Below are positions 57,936-64,000 of a stretch of 64,000 bases of DNA, one piece after another. This stretch comes from DATDAH01 sp963792205 (lineage in GTDB: Bacteria > Actinomycetota > Acidimicrobiia > Acidimicrobiales > DATDAH01). The notes under the pieces were generated by a model. That model was not told the origin of the DNA. It was given only the letters and a program-made list of their open reading frames with translations, and ran no database searches. A program made the position numbers and the translations under genes. Positions within the stretch are counted from its first letter, which is position 1; each line of letters begins with the position of its first letter. The DNA lies in the NCBI GenBank assembly GCA_963792205.1, contig CAWBVI010000002.1, positions 496,001 through 560,000 on the forward strand, read 5' to 3'.

Positions 57936-60052
57936 CGCTCGGGGTCAGCGCAGAGCACCTCGCGCTCCACGAGACGGCGCGGCGCTGGGTCGAGGCCCGG
58001 GACGTGCTGAAGGCGGCGCGGGCGACCCTCGACGAGCCGACCGACGCCCTGCCGCCGTTCTGGGCCGAGCTGGCCGACCTGGGCTGGCTGGGGCTCGCGG
58101 TTCCCGAGGGGCACGGCGGCTCGGGCTACGGCTTGGCCGAGCTGGCCGTCGTCCTCGAGGAGCTGGGGCGCGGCGTCGCCCCGGGGCCGTTCCTCCCGAC
58201 GGTGCTGGCCGCCGCGGTCATCGACCGCGTGGGGGACGACGACGCCCGGTCGAGCCTCCTGCCCGGCCTGGCCGACGGGTCCAGCCCGGCCGCGGTCGCC
58301 TTCTCGTCCCCGCCGTCCGCCCGCGAGTGGACCGCCGTCCTGGGCGGGGCGACGGCCGCCGTCGTCATCGTCCCCCGCGACGACGGCTGGTGGGCGGTGC
58401 CCGCCGATGCCCTCACGATCGAGGAGCACCGCAGCCTCGACCCGACCCGCCGCCTGGCCACCGTCCGCCTCGAGGGCGAACCGGCGGGCCACCGCCTCGG
58501 CCCCGAGCCCCGGCCCGGCCTCGTGCGGGACCTCGCCGCGGTGCTTCTCGCCGCTGAGTCGACGGGCGGCGCGGCCTGGTGCGTCGAGACGGCAGCCGCC
58601 TACGCGGCCGAGCGCGAGCAGTTCGGGCGCCCCATCGGCCAGTTCCAGGCGGTCAAGCACCGCTGTGCCGACATGCTCTGCGCCCTCGAGCTGGCCCGGG
58701 CGGCCACCTGGGACGCCCTCCGCGGTGGCGACGACGCCGAGGTCGACATGGCCCTGGCGGTCACCGGGGCCCTCGCCCCGTGGGCCTTCGCCTCCTGCGC
58801 CCAGAGCGGGGTGCAGGTCCACGGCGGCGTCGGCTTCACCTGGGAGCACGACGCCCACCTCTTCCTCCGGCGGGCCATGACCACCCGCCAGCTCCTCGAC
58901 GGCAGTGAGCCGTGGCACGCGCTCGTGGTGGAGCGGGCGCGGGCCGGCGCCCGCCGGTCGATGACGGTCGACCTCCCGCCCGAGGCCGACGCGCACCGGG
59001 CCGAGGTCCGGGGCTTCCTCGACGAGCTGCGGGCGACGGCCAAGGAGGACTGGGACCGGGCCATCGCCGACGCCGGCTACCTGGCCCCGCACTGGCCCGC
59101 GCCGTGGGGCCGCGACGCCGGCGCCCTCGAGCAGCTCGTCATCGACGAGGAGTTCCAGGCGGCCAGGGTGCGCCGGCGCCACCTGCAGGTCGGGGCCTGG
59201 GTCCTGCCCACGCTGATCGCCCACGGCGACGCCGCCCAGCAGGAGCGCTTCATCCCGGCCACCCTGCGCAACGAGATCCTCTGGTGCCAGATGTTCAGCG
59301 AACCCGGTGCCGGCTCCGACCTGGCCTCGCTGCGCACCCGGGCGGAGAAGGTCGACGGTGGCTGGGCGATCACCGGCCAGAAGGTGTGGACGACCATGGC
59401 CCACATCGCCGACTGGGGGATCTGCCTCGCCCGGACCGATCCCGAGGCGCCGAAGCACCTCGGCATCAGCTGCTTCCTCGTGGAGCTGAGCTCGCCCGGC
59501 ATCGAGGTCCGGCCGCTACGGGAGCTGACCGGGGCCGAGATGTTCAACGAGGTGTTCTTCGACGAGGTGTTCGTCCCGGACGAGCTCGTGGTCGGCGAGA
59601 TCGGCGCCGGCTGGGAGGCGGCGAGGACGACGCTGGCCAACGAGCGGGTGTCGATGGCCAGCGGATCGTCGTTCGGCCCCGGCGTGGAGTGGCTGTTGGC
59701 GTCGGCGGGGGAGGACGCCTCGCCGGTCGTCGTCGACCAGGTCGGGCGCCTCCTGGCCGAGAGCCACGCCCTGGCTGCCCTCGGCTGGCGCTCGACCCTG
59801 CGGGCCCTCACCGGGGCCGAGCCCGGCCCCGAGGCCAGCGTGCGCAAGCTGCTCGGGGTCGAGCACGAGCAGCGCATCCAGGAGCTGGGCCTCGGCCTGC
59901 TCGGTCCGGCCGGGGCGATCGACGAGGACGATGGCGCGTCGTGGATCGCCGGCTACCTGGGCAACCGCGCCCTCTCCATCGCGGGCGGCACGAGCGAGAT
60001 CCAGCGCAACGTCATCGCCGAGCGGCTGCTCGGCCTCCCGAAGGACCCGTGA
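57932..60052 (+). CDS. Fused two-domain acyl-CoA dehydrogenase (FadE34/ChsE3-like)
   Basis: A 706-residue protein of two ACAD halves, about the size of FadE34 of M. tuberculosis (711 aa). The N-terminal half (1-345) is a small-subunit type: EQFGRPIGQFQAVKHRCADM and GVQVHGGVGFTWEHDAHLFL. The C-terminal half (from MTVDLPPEADAHR, about residue 345) is catalytic type: CQMFSEPGAGSDLASLRTRA, GQKVWTTMAHIADWG, TTLANERVSMASG and GGTSEIQRNVIAERLLG. ChsE3 desaturates C24 steroid CoAs. Fusion mirrors the separate heteromeric pairs elsewhere in the window. Operonic with P450 and ferredoxin. Confidence 0.9.
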   Translation: MTLGVSAEHLALHETARRWVEARDVLKAARATLDEPTDALPPFWAELADLGWLGLAVPEGHGGSGYGLAELAVVLEELGRGVAPGPFLPTVLAAAVIDRVGDDDARSSLLPGLADGSSPAAVAFSSPPSAREWTAVLGGATAAVVIVPRDDGWWAVPADALTIEEHRSLDPTRRLATVRLEGEPAGHRLGPEPRPGLVRDLAAVLLAAESTGGAAWCVETAAAYAAEREQFGRPIGQFQAVKHRCADMLCALELARAATWDALRGGDDAEVDMALAVTGALAPWAFASCAQSGVQVHGGVGFTWEHDAHLFLRRAMTTRQLLDGSEPWHALVVERARAGARRSMTVDLPPEADAHRAEVRGFLDELRATAKEDWDRAIADAGYLAPHWPAPWGRDAGALEQLVIDEEFQAARVRRRHLQVGAWVLPTLIAHGDAAQQERFIPATLRNEILWCQMFSEPGAGSDLASLRTRAEKVDGGWAITGQKVWTTMAHIADWGICLARTDPEAPKHLGISCFLVELSSPGIEVRPLRELTGAEMFNEVFFDEVFVPDELVVGEIGAGWEAARTTLANERVSMASGSSFGPGVEWLLASAGEDASPVVVDQVGRLLAESHALAALGWRSTLRALTGAEPGPEASVRKLLGVEHEQRIQELGLGLLGPAGAIDEDDGASWIAGYLGNRALSIAGGTSEIQRNVIAERLLGLPKDP
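60020..60052. repeat. 33-bp direct repeat, copy 1 (3' end of fused ACAD)
   Basis: This 33-bp segment, ending with the ACAD stop codon, recurs exactly at 60072-60104, 19 bp further on. It encodes the C-terminal ERLLGLPKDP and stop in copy 1. Confidence 0.9.
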
Positions 60053-60735
60053 ACACATGCGACCCACGCCAGAGCGGCTGCTCGGCCTCCCGAAGGACCC
60101 GTGACCTGAAGCCCACCTTGGCCTTCGACCTCGACGGCACGCTGTCGGACTGGGAGGCGGCCATTCGTGCCGTCGCCCCCGACCATGCCGAGCACCTGCT
60201 GGAGGTCATCGACGGGCTGCACCCCAGGGAGGGCGGCGACATCGTGGATGGCGCCCACTACCTGCTGTTCGTCCGGGGAGCCGAGATCTGGGCCGAGGTG
60301 CTCGGCAGCACCGAGGGCGCCGAAGAGGCCGCCGAGCGCTTCATTGCCAACTTCAAGGCGGTGGCCTACGACGAGGTGGAGCCGGTTCTCGACCAGCTCC
60401 ACGGTCGTTACCGGCTGGCCCTCGTCACGAACAGCCCCCGAGCCCACGAAGGCCTCGACGAGCTCGGCCTCACCCACCTGTTCGACGAGGTCGTCGAGAT
60501 CCCGCCCGACCTACGCAAGCCGCGGCCCGAGGGCTTCTGGTACGCCGCCGAACGCCTCGGGGTCGAGCCCGCCGACCTGACCTACGTCGGCGACTCGTAC
60601 CGCTGTGACATCGAGGGTGGCCTGGCCGCGGGCGTCCGACCGATCTGGGTCGACCGGTGGGACACGAGGCTCCCCGTCCCCGGCGGCGTCACCCGCGTCA
60701 CCAGCCTGGAGGCGCTTCCCGCCCTGCTGACCTAG
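60049..60735 (+). CDS. HAD-family phosphatase
   Basis: A haloacid-dehalogenase-type hydrolase of up to 228 residues: LAFDLDGTLSDWEAAIRAVA (nucleophile Asp, motif I), LALVTNSPRAHEGLDEL (motif II), RKPRPEGFWYAAERLG with Lys (motif III) and LTYVGDSYRCDIEGGLAAGV (motif IV). The frame runs through the duplicated ACAD tail. GTG 60049 overlaps the ACAD stop but adds 19 odd residues; CTG 60106 or TTG 60118 would place motif I at the usual spot. Substrate unknown. Confidence 0.83.
   Translation: MNTCDPRQSGCSASRRTRDLKPTLAFDLDGTLSDWEAAIRAVAPDHAEHLLEVIDGLHPREGGDIVDGAHYLLFVRGAEIWAEVLGSTEGAEEAAERFIANFKAVAYDEVEPVLDQLHGRYRLALVTNSPRAHEGLDELGLTHLFDEVVEIPPDLRKPRPEGFWYAAERLGVEPADLTYVGDSYRCDIEGGLAAGVRPIWVDRWDTRLPVPGGVTRVTSLEALPALLT
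60072..60104. repeat. 33-bp direct repeat, copy 2
   Basis: Exact second copy of 60020-60052, in a different reading frame of the HAD gene. The pair defines a 52-bp period, the mark of a short tandem duplication or an assembly artefact. Confidence 0.9.
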
Positions 60736-60738
60736 GTT
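60733..60738 (+). promoter_or_regulatory. -10 element TAGGTT upstream of the phosphotriesterase-like gene
   Basis: TAGGTT overlaps the HAD stop codon (TAG at 60733) and ends 8 nt before the ATG at 60747, close to leaderless spacing. Confidence 0.4.
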
Positions 60739-60746
60739 CGACGACC

Positions 60747-61718
60747 ATGGCCGACGTCCCCACCGTCACCGGCCCGATCGCCACCGACGACCTGGGCCCG
60801 ACCCTCATGCACGAGCACGTCTTCGTGCTGAGCCCGGAGATCATCCAGAACTACGGCGACTACTGGGACCTCGAGGAGCGCATCGCGGACGCGGTGGCCA
60901 AGCTCGACGACCTCGCCGCCCGGGGCATCCGCACGATCGTCGACCCCACGGTGATCGGCCTCGGCCGCTACCTCCCCTGGGTGCAGCGGGTGGCCGAGCA
61001 GGTCGACATCCGCATCGTGCCCGCAACCGGCCTCTACACGTACAACGACGTTCCCTTCTACTTCCACTACCGCGGGCTGCTCTTCGACACCGACCCGGAC
61101 CCCATGGTCACGTTCTTCGTCAAGGACATCACCGAGGGCATCGGCGACACCGGGGTGAAGGCGGGGATCATCAAGTGCGCCACAGACGAGGGGGGCCTGA
61201 CCCCCGGCGTCGAGCGGGTGCTGCGGGCCTGCGCCCGGACCCATCGCGAGACCGGCGCGCCGATCACGACCCACACCCACGCCCCGTCGTTCCGGGGGCG
61301 CGACCAGCAGCGGGTCTTCGAGGAGGAGGGGGTCGACCTGGCTCGGGTCGTCATCGGGCACTCGGGCGACTCGACCGACCTCGACTACCTGCGCGAGCTG
61401 ATGGACAAGGGTTCCATGATCGGGATGGACCGCTTCGGCATCGACGTCCTCCTGCCCTTCGACGACCGGGTCCAGGTGGTGGCCGACCTCTGCGAGCAGG
61501 GCTACGCCGACCGCATGGTCCTGGCCCACGACGCCGCCTGTTACATGGACTGGTTCACGCCGGAGGTCCAGTCGGCGATGGCGCCCAACTGGCACTTCAA
61601 CCACATCAGCGACGACGTGCTGCCCGAGCTGCGGGCCCGGGGCGTGAGCGACGACCAGATCGACCAGATGCTGGTGGGCAACCCCCGCCGGCTGTTCGAG
61701 ACACAAGGGGGTTACTGA
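60747..61718 (+). CDS. Phosphotriesterase-like lactonase/hydrolase
   Basis: A 323-residue binuclear-metal amidohydrolase of the phosphotriesterase family: TLMHEHVFVLSPEI (HxH metal pair, about residues 22-24), GVKAGIIKCATDEGGL with the carboxylated Lys, APITTHTHAP and VVIGHSGDSTDLDYL (His ligands), and MVLAHDAACYMDW with the metal-binding Asp. PLL enzymes hydrolyse lactones such as acyl-homoserine lactones, with side activity on phosphotriesters. The start follows a -10 hexamer; the stop overlaps the next ATG (TGATG). Confidence 0.88.
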   Translation: MADVPTVTGPIATDDLGPTLMHEHVFVLSPEIIQNYGDYWDLEERIADAVAKLDDLAARGIRTIVDPTVIGLGRYLPWVQRVAEQVDIRIVPATGLYTYNDVPFYFHYRGLLFDTDPDPMVTFFVKDITEGIGDTGVKAGIIKCATDEGGLTPGVERVLRACARTHRETGAPITTHTHAPSFRGRDQQRVFEEEGVDLARVVIGHSGDSTDLDYLRELMDKGSMIGMDRFGIDVLLPFDDRVQVVADLCEQGYADRMVLAHDAACYMDWFTPEVQSAMAPNWHFNHISDDVLPELRARGVSDDQIDQMLVGNPRRLFETQGGY

Positions 61719-62117
61719 TGGCGCGCATCGAGCAATCGTGGTTCGTGGCTCGGGTGCTGAACCCGATCGTCCAGCTCGTGGGAGCGGCGACGACCCTGGT
61801 GGTCCCCGGGCGCAGCTCGGGCAAACCACGGACCGTGCCGGTCAACGTCCTCGAACAGGACGGATCAGCGGTACCTCGTGTCCGCGCGGGGCGAGACCGA
61901 CTGGGTGCGGAACCTGCGGGCGGCCGGCGGCGGTCAGCTCCGCCGGCGGGGCAAGACGGAGGACGTCCGGGCCGAGGAGGTGGCGGTCGAGGATCGCCCA
62001 CCGATCATCGCCGCCTACCGGGAGAAGTGGGACAGCCAGGTCAAGCGCTACTTCGAGCAGCTCCCGGACGCCGCCGACCACCCCACCTTCCGCATCCACG
62101 CCGACGAGCCGGGGTGA
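61718..62117 (+). pseudogene. Deazaflavin (F420)-dependent nitroreductase-like protein with frameshift
   Basis: Starts ARIEQSWFVARVLNPIVQLV and GRSSGKPRTVPVNVLEQDG, then loses frame. The second frame continues as VSARGETDWVRNLRAAGGGQ and ends HPTFRIHADEPG. Dropping the T at 61865 joins them (DGQRYLVSARGETDW), giving 132 residues and 399 nt. The GRxSGxxRxxP and RGxxxxWVRNLRAxG patterns are those of the Ddn/FDOR family, which uses F420H2 to reduce quinones or nitro groups. The reading frame is otherwise clean. Confidence 0.83.
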
Positions 62118-62135
62118 CCAGCGGCGCGCCTGACC

Positions 62136-62141
62136 TAACCT
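62136..62141 (+). promoter_or_regulatory. -10 element TAACCT, leaderless start
   Basis: TAACCT, exactly 6 nt, then GTG 62148 of the small ORF. It supports that ORF as a real first gene of the following operon. Confidence 0.45.
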
Positions 62142-62147
62142 CGACGC

Positions 62148-62261
62148 GTGCCCGAGCTGGAGTGGAGCTTTCCGTTCGAGGAGACGCTGCACGAGGCCTT
62201 CCCTGCCCTGCACGAGGCCCGCCGCGGCTTCGCCAAGGCTGAGCCGCCGGAGGCGGATTGA
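62148..62261 (+). CDS. Small ORF (37 aa), unknown
   Basis: GTG 62148 to TGA 62261 encodes an acidic 37-residue peptide (PELEWSFPFEETLHEAFPAL then a basic-acidic tail). Codons end in G or C nearly everywhere, as in the neighbouring real genes. A leaderless -10 element precedes it and the DUF35 gene begins 1 bp after its stop. There is no signal peptide. It is too short to assign; it could be a small partner or a regulatory upstream ORF. Confidence 0.5.
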   Translation: MPELEWSFPFEETLHEAFPALHEARRGFAKAEPPEAD

Positions 62262-62262
62262 C

Positions 62263-62679
62263 GTGAGCGAGGTCACCCGGCCGGACTTCCGCATCCTGCC
62301 CCGGGTCCGCGACGACAATGAGTTCTTCTGGACGGCGGGCGCCGAGGGGGAGCTCCGGTTCCTGCGCTGCCAGGCCTGCGGGTGGTGGATCCATCCCCCG
62401 AGCCCGATCTGCCCGATCTGCCATTCCCGGGAGCTGGCTCCGGAGGCCGTGAGCGGGCGGGCCGAGGTGCACACGTTCACCGTGAACCACCAGGCCTGGA
62501 TCCCCGGCTTCGACCCGCCCTACGTCGTGGCCATCGTCGAGCTCCCCGAGCAGGAGGGGCTACGGCTCACGACCAACCTCGTCGGCATCGCCCCCGACGA
62601 CGTCCGCATCGGGATGCCGGTGCGGGTGACCTTCGAGCAATGGGAGGACGTGTGGCTCCCGCTCTTCACCCCGGCGTGA
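62263..62679 (+). CDS. DUF35 zinc-ribbon/OB-fold protein
   Basis: A 138-residue DUF35 protein: zinc ribbon FLRCQACGWWIHPPSPICPI with C-x2-C and a second C-x2-C (CPICH), then HTFTVNHQAWIPGFDPPYVV in the OB-fold. This is the fourth DUF35 module in the window, and no thiolase-fold partner is adjacent. GTG start 1 bp after the small ORF; stop overlapped by the next small membrane gene (GTGA). Confidence 0.87.
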   Translation: MSEVTRPDFRILPRVRDDNEFFWTAGAEGELRFLRCQACGWWIHPPSPICPICHSRELAPEAVSGRAEVHTFTVNHQAWIPGFDPPYVVAIVELPEQEGLRLTTNLVGIAPDDVRIGMPVRVTFEQWEDVWLPLFTPA

Positions 62680-62810
62680 CCGGTCTCCTCGCCCAGGCGC
62701 AGCCCCACGCCGAGCTCAACCGACCGATGACGGTCATCGTGGTGTGCGCGGTGGTCATCGTGGTCACGCTCGTGGTCCAGCGGATCCGGCGCCCGCACGA
62801 CGAGCAGTAG
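62676..62810 (+). CDS. Small single-pass membrane protein (44 aa)
   Basis: GTG 62676 overlaps the DUF35 stop by 4 bp and the frame ends at TAG 62810. The 44-residue product has one hydrophobic segment (MTVIVVCAVVIVVTLVVQ, residues 18-35) followed by a basic tail RIRRPHDEQ, so it should be an inner-membrane peptide with the tail inside. Function unknown. Confidence 0.6.
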   Translation: MTGLLAQAQPHAELNRPMTVIVVCAVVIVVTLVVQRIRRPHDEQ

Positions 62811-62813
62811 GTT
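62808..62813 (+). promoter_or_regulatory. -10 element TAGGTT, near-leaderless start
   Basis: TAGGTT begins on the stop codon of the small membrane ORF and ends 7 nt before the ATG at 62821. Confidence 0.45.
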
Positions 62814-62820
62814 CGGGGCG

Positions 62821-64000
62821 ATGCGGCTGCGGTACTCCGAGGAGGACGAGGCGTTCCGCGCCGAACTGCTGGCGTGGCTCGAGGACCATCCACCGCCGCC
62901 CGAAGAGGAGCGCACGGGCCGACGGTCGAGTGCCGACATCCCCGAGTGGGCGCGGCGGTGGCAGCGGACGCTCTTCGACGGGGGTTGGCTCGTGCCGGGC
63001 TTCCCGCCCGAGTGGGGTGGGCGCAACGCCAGCACGGTCCAACAGATGATCTACTTCGAGGTCTTCGCCGACCTCGACATCCCCCGCTCGGTCAACCCGC
63101 AGGGCCTGTCGATCGCGGCGGCCTCGTTGCTCGACTACGGCAGCGAGGCCCAGATCGAACAGCTGGCCGTCCCCACCCTGCGGGGGGACCTGGCCTGGTG
63201 CATCGGCATGAGCGAGCCGGGAGCGGGCAGCGACCTGGCCGGGCTGTCGACCCGGGCCGTGCTCGACGGCGACGAGTTCGTGGTCAACGGGCAGAAGGTG
63301 TGGACGTCGGGGGCCCACCACGCCGACTGGTGCTTCTGCTACGTGCGCACCGATCCGTCGGCGCCCAAGCACCAGGGGATCAGCGCAGTGGTCATCGACA
63401 TGGCCACGCCCGGCATCACCTGCCGCCCGCTGCCCGAGCTCACCGAACCCGACTATGCCGACTTCAACGAGGTGTTCTTCGAAGCCGTGCGGGTGCCGGC
63501 GGAGAACCTGGTGGGCGAGCTGAACGGCGGCTGGGCCATCACCCAGGGCTCGCTGGCGCACGAGCGGGCCATGCTCTGGATCGGCAACGCCAGCGAGCTG
63601 CAGCGCTCGGTCCGGTCGCTGATCGCGATGGGCGAACGGACCGGCCGCGACGGTCGGCCCCTCAAGGAGGATCCCCGGTTCCGGGACGACGTCGCCCGGC
63701 TCTACATGGACGGCCAGGCGGCCATGCTCATCGGCTACCGGGGGTTCGCCCTCGCCGCACCGGGCCAGGCCGCGCCCGAGCACGGGATCCTGAAGGCGTT
63801 CACCAGCGAGGCCGAGCGGGAGCTGGACCTCATCGCCATGGAGGCCCTCGGCCCCGACGGCATCGACCAGAGCCTCAGGGGCCGGGGCGTCGTCCGGGAG
63901 GGATCGTGGGCCGACCAGTACCTGCGGGCCTTCGCCGGGACCATCGCCGGCGGCACGAGCGAGATCCAGCGCAACATCATCGCCGAGCGCATCCTGGGCC
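62821..64000 (+). CDS. Acyl-CoA dehydrogenase (3' truncated by window edge)
   Basis: ATG 62821 begins an ACAD that runs open to base 64000 (393 residues visible). Hallmarks: MRLRYSEEDEAFRAELLAWL, CIGMSEPGAGSDLAGLSTRA, NGQKVWTSGAHHADWCFCYV, GSLAHERAMLW and AGTIAGGTSEIQRNIIAERI. The last residues are the usual C-terminus, so only a few codons are missing. GTSEIQ is preceded by Gly, not Glu. It resembles 1-1086 and the catalytic half of the fused ACAD. It starts 10 bp after the small membrane gene. Confidence 0.92.
   Translation, partial: MRLRYSEEDEAFRAELLAWLEDHPPPPEEERTGRRSSADIPEWARRWQRTLFDGGWLVPGFPPEWGGRNASTVQQMIYFEVFADLDIPRSVNPQGLSIAAASLLDYGSEAQIEQLAVPTLRGDLAWCIGMSEPGAGSDLAGLSTRAVLDGDEFVVNGQKVWTSGAHHADWCFCYVRTDPSAPKHQGISAVVIDMATPGITCRPLPELTEPDYADFNEVFFEAVRVPAENLVGELNGGWAITQGSLAHERAMLWIGNASELQRSVRSLIAMGERTGRDGRPLKEDPRFRDDVARLYMDGQAAMLIGYRGFALAAPGQAAPEHGILKAFTSEAERELDLIAMEALGPDGIDQSLRGRGVVREGSWADQYLRAFAGTIAGGTSEIQRNIIAERILG

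Overview
This 64 kb window is very GC-rich chromosomal DNA with about 70 protein-coding genes, almost no intergenic space, many GTG starts and ATGA/GTGA stop-start overlaps. The gene content points to a free-living actinobacterium, most plausibly a deep-branching lineage such as Acidimicrobiia: many acyl-CoA dehydrogenases and SDR enzymes, luciferase-like and deazaflavin-type oxidoreductases, DUF2510, DUF222-HNH, a P450 with a 3Fe-4S ferredoxin, and a KstR-type regulator. The lineage is an inference, because no rRNA or marker gene is present. No tRNA, rRNA, CRISPR array, insertion sequence or prophage was seen.

Layout. 1-2042: a pair of acyl-CoA dehydrogenase (ACAD) genes, the first cut by the window edge. 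2055-11842 (minus): a tightly overlapping ten-gene run of BKACE enzyme, DUF35 protein, thiolase-fold aldolase-like protein, amidohydrolase, a broken unknown gene, two acyl-CoA ligases, a PAP2 membrane protein, a PMT-type mannosyltransferase and a lipoprotein. 11921-17420 (plus): a DUF2510 envelope protein, an Asp-nucleophile hydrolase, a lipoprotein, an N-acyl-D-amino-acid deacylase and a small membrane protein. 17445-19309 (minus): two secreted proteins that look like a copper amine oxidase split in two. 19353-27528: SDRs, hydrolases, an IclR-regulated operon and a membrane Ser/Thr kinase. 27611-29895: a heteromeric ACAD pair behind a perfect KstR box. 29906-38732: sulfotransferases, VOC and APH proteins, a LexA-box-linked DUF222-HNH protein, a frameshifted alpha-L-fucosidase, luciferase-like oxidoreductases and ArsC.

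38767-47244 is the most informative block. A KstR-like regulator is followed by two minus-strand genes (3-hydroxyacyl-CoA dehydrogenase and an unknown protein) diverging from a six-gene operon of ACAD, FadE29-like, ChsH2-like, FadE28-like, ChsH1-like and Ltp2-like genes. This matches the mycobacterial igr module that removes the last three carbons of the sterol side chain. KstR-type palindromes lie in front of the regulator, this operon and the 27611 pair. 47256-54481 carries a DUF35 protein, an enoyl-CoA hydratase, SDRs, DUF2889, a DUF2269-like membrane protein and a sugar/polyol kinase with two SDRs. 54553-64000 holds an ArsR/SRPBCC pair, an amidohydrolase, a P450-ferredoxin-fused ACAD (FadE34-like) operon, HAD and phosphotriesterase-like hydrolases, a deazaflavin-type enzyme, small ORFs and a final truncated ACAD.

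Six apparent single-base insertions break five genes; removing one base each restores full-length proteins, so assembly error is more likely than decay. Many gene-proximal TAnnnT hexamers sit 6-8 nt before start codons, which suggests frequent leaderless transcription.
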